Assembly: GCA_910575245.1 (NCBI GenBank)
Contig: CAJTEN010000041.1
Coordinates: 1-36,346, forward strand
DNA from: Clostridia bacterium
GTDB taxonomy: Bacteria > Bacillota > Clostridia > Lachnospirales > Lachnospiraceae
DNA length: 36,346 bases
Direction: 5' to 3'
Part shown: positions 34,454 through 36,346 of the stretch, one piece after another
Position numbering within the stretch: position 1 is the first letter of the stretch
Layout of the letters: each line of letters starts with the position of its first letter
Made by a program: the position numbers and the translations under genes
Notes under the pieces: model-generated
What the model saw: only the letters and a program-made list of their open reading frames with translations
Told to the model about the DNA's origin: nothing
Database searches by the model: none

Positions 34454-35627
34454 GCGAGTGAAATTATCAGAAATAGCATCTTTCCAAACAGGACCATTTG
34501 GAACGCAGCTAAAAGCAAGCGAATATTCAGCCACGGGAACACCCGTGATAAATGTAAAAAATATTGGATATGGAAATCTGATACTCAATGATTTAGATTA
34601 TGTTCCAGCTACAGTATGCTCAAGATTAAGTAATCATTTGCTAAAAAAGGGAGATATTGTTTTTGGACGAAAGGGATCGGTTGATAGACATTGTTACATA
34701 AAAGAAGAGAATGAAAATTGGATGCAAGGTTCAGATTGCATAAGAGTACGAGTTGAAAAGGGGATTAATTCGCGATATATATCGTATTATTTAATGCTTG
34801 ACCGTGTAAAAAAGCAGATAAATAATTCATCCGTTGGCTCTACGATGGCGTCTATTAACACAGATATTCTAAAAACAGTTGAAATTATTTTACCAGATTC
34901 AGAAAGACAGAATTCGATAGCAGCATTGTTAACTATAATTGATGAAAAAATTGAGAACAATAATAAAATTAATGCTGAATTAGAGTCAATGGCAAAAACA
35001 ATCTATGATTATTGGTTCTTACAATTCGAATTTCCGAATGAGGATGGAAAACCATATAAGTCATCTGGCGGGAAAATGGTTTGGAATGAAGAATTGAAAA
35101 GAGAGATACCAGCAGGGTGGAAACAAGGAACTTTTTTTGATCTAATCGAAATTGGAAATGGAAAAGATCATAAAGGGTTACATAATGGTAAAGTACCTGT
35201 TTATGGTTCTGGAGGCGTGATGCGATTCGTAGATAAGGCTATTTATGATGGAGAATCCGTCTTGATTCCGAGAAAGGGCACTTTAAATAATATTATTTAT
35301 GTGAATGGTGCTTTCTGGACGGTTGATACTATGTTTTATTCTAAAATGAAAATGGATCATACTGCGATTTTTACATATTATTCTGTGAGATTATATGATT
35401 TTGAAAAACTTAATACAGGAACAGGAGTACCAAGTATGACTTCTTCAATCATATATGATTTAAAAACTATAATACCGACAAGGAAGATATTAAAAGATTT
35501 TGATTTAGCGGTTCAGAGTTTTTATAAGCAGATACAGGCAAACCGTAAAGAAAATGAGGAACTAGCGTCACTTAGAAATTTCCTCTTACCTTTATTAATG
35601 AATGGACAAGTGAGTTTTAAAGAATAG
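34446..35627 (+). CDS. hsdS: type I restriction-modification specificity subunit (HsdS)
   Basis: This 393-residue protein has two target-recognition half-domains. TRD1 (about 1-150) begins VKLSEIASFQTGPFGTQLKA. A central conserved helix follows (QNSIAALLTIIDEKIENNNK then INAELESMAKTIYDYWF). TRD2 starts at GWKQGTFFDLIEIGNGKDHK (about 220-360), and the closing helix is QIQANRKENEELASLRNFLL. This is the standard HsdS layout that reads a bipartite DNA site. It overlaps hsdM by 8 bases. The gene ends 85 bases before a transposase remnant, so insertions or recombination could replace the specificity. The target sequence cannot be deduced. Confidence 0.93.
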   Translation: MSRRVKLSEIASFQTGPFGTQLKASEYSATGTPVINVKNIGYGNLILNDLDYVPATVCSRLSNHLLKKGDIVFGRKGSVDRHCYIKEENENWMQGSDCIRVRVEKGINSRYISYYLMLDRVKKQINNSSVGSTMASINTDILKTVEIILPDSERQNSIAALLTIIDEKIENNNKINAELESMAKTIYDYWFLQFEFPNEDGKPYKSSGGKMVWNEELKREIPAGWKQGTFFDLIEIGNGKDHKGLHNGKVPVYGSGGVMRFVDKAIYDGESVLIPRKGTLNNIIYVNGAFWTVDTMFYSKMKMDHTAIFTYYSVRLYDFEKLNTGTGVPSMTSSIIYDLKTIIPTRKILKDFDLAVQSFYKQIQANRKENEELASLRNFLLPLLMNGQVSFKE

Positions 35628-35712
35628 ATTGAGGTTTATAGATATAATTACTCAAACTTCCCATAAGCATTTATTAGGCAAAACCTTGTAATTACTGGCA
35701 ATAGTTCTCGAA

Positions 35713-36346
35713 TTATGCACCTGTTGACATTTCACCACCATTATGTTCTATTGATGCCAACAGCCCTGCATCCTCCATCTGCTTTTGGCAGATCGACTGG
35801 ATAAAGTTAGGCTGGGATATATACCAGTTAAGGATTTCTCCCCTTACGGATTCCTCCATCTGGATTTTACCATTTGCCAATCCATCCGCAATGATAGCTA
35901 CAAGCTTATTTAACGCACCTGAAAGCTCTATGTCGCGGACATCATCATAGCATAAGAAGAAGATTTCCCCCATTGAATGGTAATCACTGTTTTTTCTGCG
36001 TATCCATTCAAGTATGATATACCTTGTGAATACCAGTGCCGTACTTGATACGGTTGTGTCATAATTCACGGGCTGGAATTCCCTGCCGAGTTTCAGCAGG
36101 GATTTGCTGACCTTGAAGCAGCATTCTATCGACCACCTGTACCCATATCTGCGGATGATTTCCGCATCGGACAAAGAACAGTCTGTAGAAAGGATGGTGA
36201 TGTATTCGCTTTTGTTGTTGCGGCTGCGCACAAACACAAGTTTTACAGGGATATGTTCCCGTTTTGTTTTCACAACAACAGAACCGAGGATATCCCCGGC
36301 GGTATTCATCCGCGCAAAGTATGCTGCAAGGCTGCCAAGGTTATAG
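35713..36346 (-). CDS. IS4-like transposase, partial at the window edge
   Basis: A minus-strand frame is open to the window end; 12 codons precede the first Met at 36309, so the gene starts outside. It encodes the C-terminal part of a DDE transposase: FVRSRNNKSEYITILSTDC, then AEIIRRYGYRWSIECCFKVS and KSLLKLGREFQP. The Y-x-x-RW-x-IE-x-F pattern contains the catalytic Glu of IS4/IS1634-type enzymes. The end, after QKQMEDAGLLASI, looks natural. About 85 bases separate it from hsdS. Whether the element is complete cannot be judged from here. Confidence 0.8.
   Translation of the reverse strand, partial: YNLGSLAAYFARMNTAGDILGSVVVKTKREHIPVKLVFVRSRNNKSEYITILSTDCSLSDAEIIRRYGYRWSIECCFKVSKSLLKLGREFQPVNYDTTVSSTALVFTRYIILEWIRRKNSDYHSMGEIFFLCYDDVRDIELSGALNKLVAIIADGLANGKIQMEESVRGEILNWYISQPNFIQSICQKQMEDAGLLASIEHNGGEMSTGA

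Noticed and set aside
1..36346. tRNA, rRNA and riboswitch candidates
   Set aside because: No tRNA arm patterns, rRNA signatures or known riboswitch cores were noticed in the gene-free stretches by eye; a covariance-model scan was not possible here.

Overview
The window looks like accessory chromosome from a low-to-mid GC Firmicute, most likely a gut Clostridium/Lachnospiraceae relative. Supporting signs are strong AGGAGG-type ribosome binding sites, an AgrC/AgrA-like GHKL kinase with a LytTR regulator, VncRS/Vex-like exporter genes, and remnants of clostridial conjugative elements. The species cannot be named from sequence alone. No rRNA, tRNA or CRISPR array was seen.

Layout. (1) 1-3,430, minus strand: an AgrC-like kinase and LytTR regulator lie upstream of an ABC ATPase whose permease gene is truncated. 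(2) 3,437-4,409: debris consisting of a DUF1016 nuclease N-terminus, a deleted TraG/VirD4 coupling protein and a nonsense-mutated HTH gene. (3) 4,468-8,695: a VncR/VncS-like two-component system, an FtsX-type permease, a MacB/LolD-type ATPase and a small acidic lipoprotein, probably an antimicrobial-peptide sensing and export module. (4) 8,994-10,995: a graveyard holding an IS1182-like transposase end, a broken tyrosine integrase and a broken MobV relaxase. (5) 11,154-13,078: an AlbA_2/HATPase/winged-helix regulator, then a DNA methyltransferase cut at its catalytic motif. (6) 13,029-14,627: two transposase remnants around a 60-residue membrane protein. (7) 14,631-16,299: a TetR-controlled flavin redox operon. 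(8) 16,345-19,256: an HTH remnant, a GNAT, a WYL regulator and a GyrI-like protein. (9) 19,441-21,896: a methyltransferase tail, a second AlbA_2 regulator carrying five 11-bp tandem repeats, an aldo/keto reductase stub and a 189-bp MITE. (10) 22,084-24,333: a C45 acyltransferase and a GNAT-cytidine deaminase fusion. (11) 24,358-35,627: a seven-gene, tightly packed defence operon. (12) 35,713 to the end: a partial IS transposase.

The main interest is region 11. An NPPY adenine methyltransferase, an 843-residue protein with two GHKL ATPase modules (an N-terminal MORC/Hsp90-like one and a C-terminal histidine-kinase core), a receiver-domain protein with no recognisable DNA-binding domain and an HNH nuclease lie directly upstream of a complete type I restriction system (hsdR-hsdM-hsdS) on the same strand. 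The arrangement suggests restriction gated by a phosphorelay. It is close in concept to the GHKL/paraMORC-associated restriction systems predicted by Aravind and colleagues, but I cannot confirm membership without a search.

Two further signals concern the AlbA_2 regulators. One carries an 11-bp tandem repeat between its ATPase and winged-helix domains, where gain or loss of a unit would truncate the protein. The other has a promoter-region inverted repeat sharing a 15-mer with its own linker-coding DNA.
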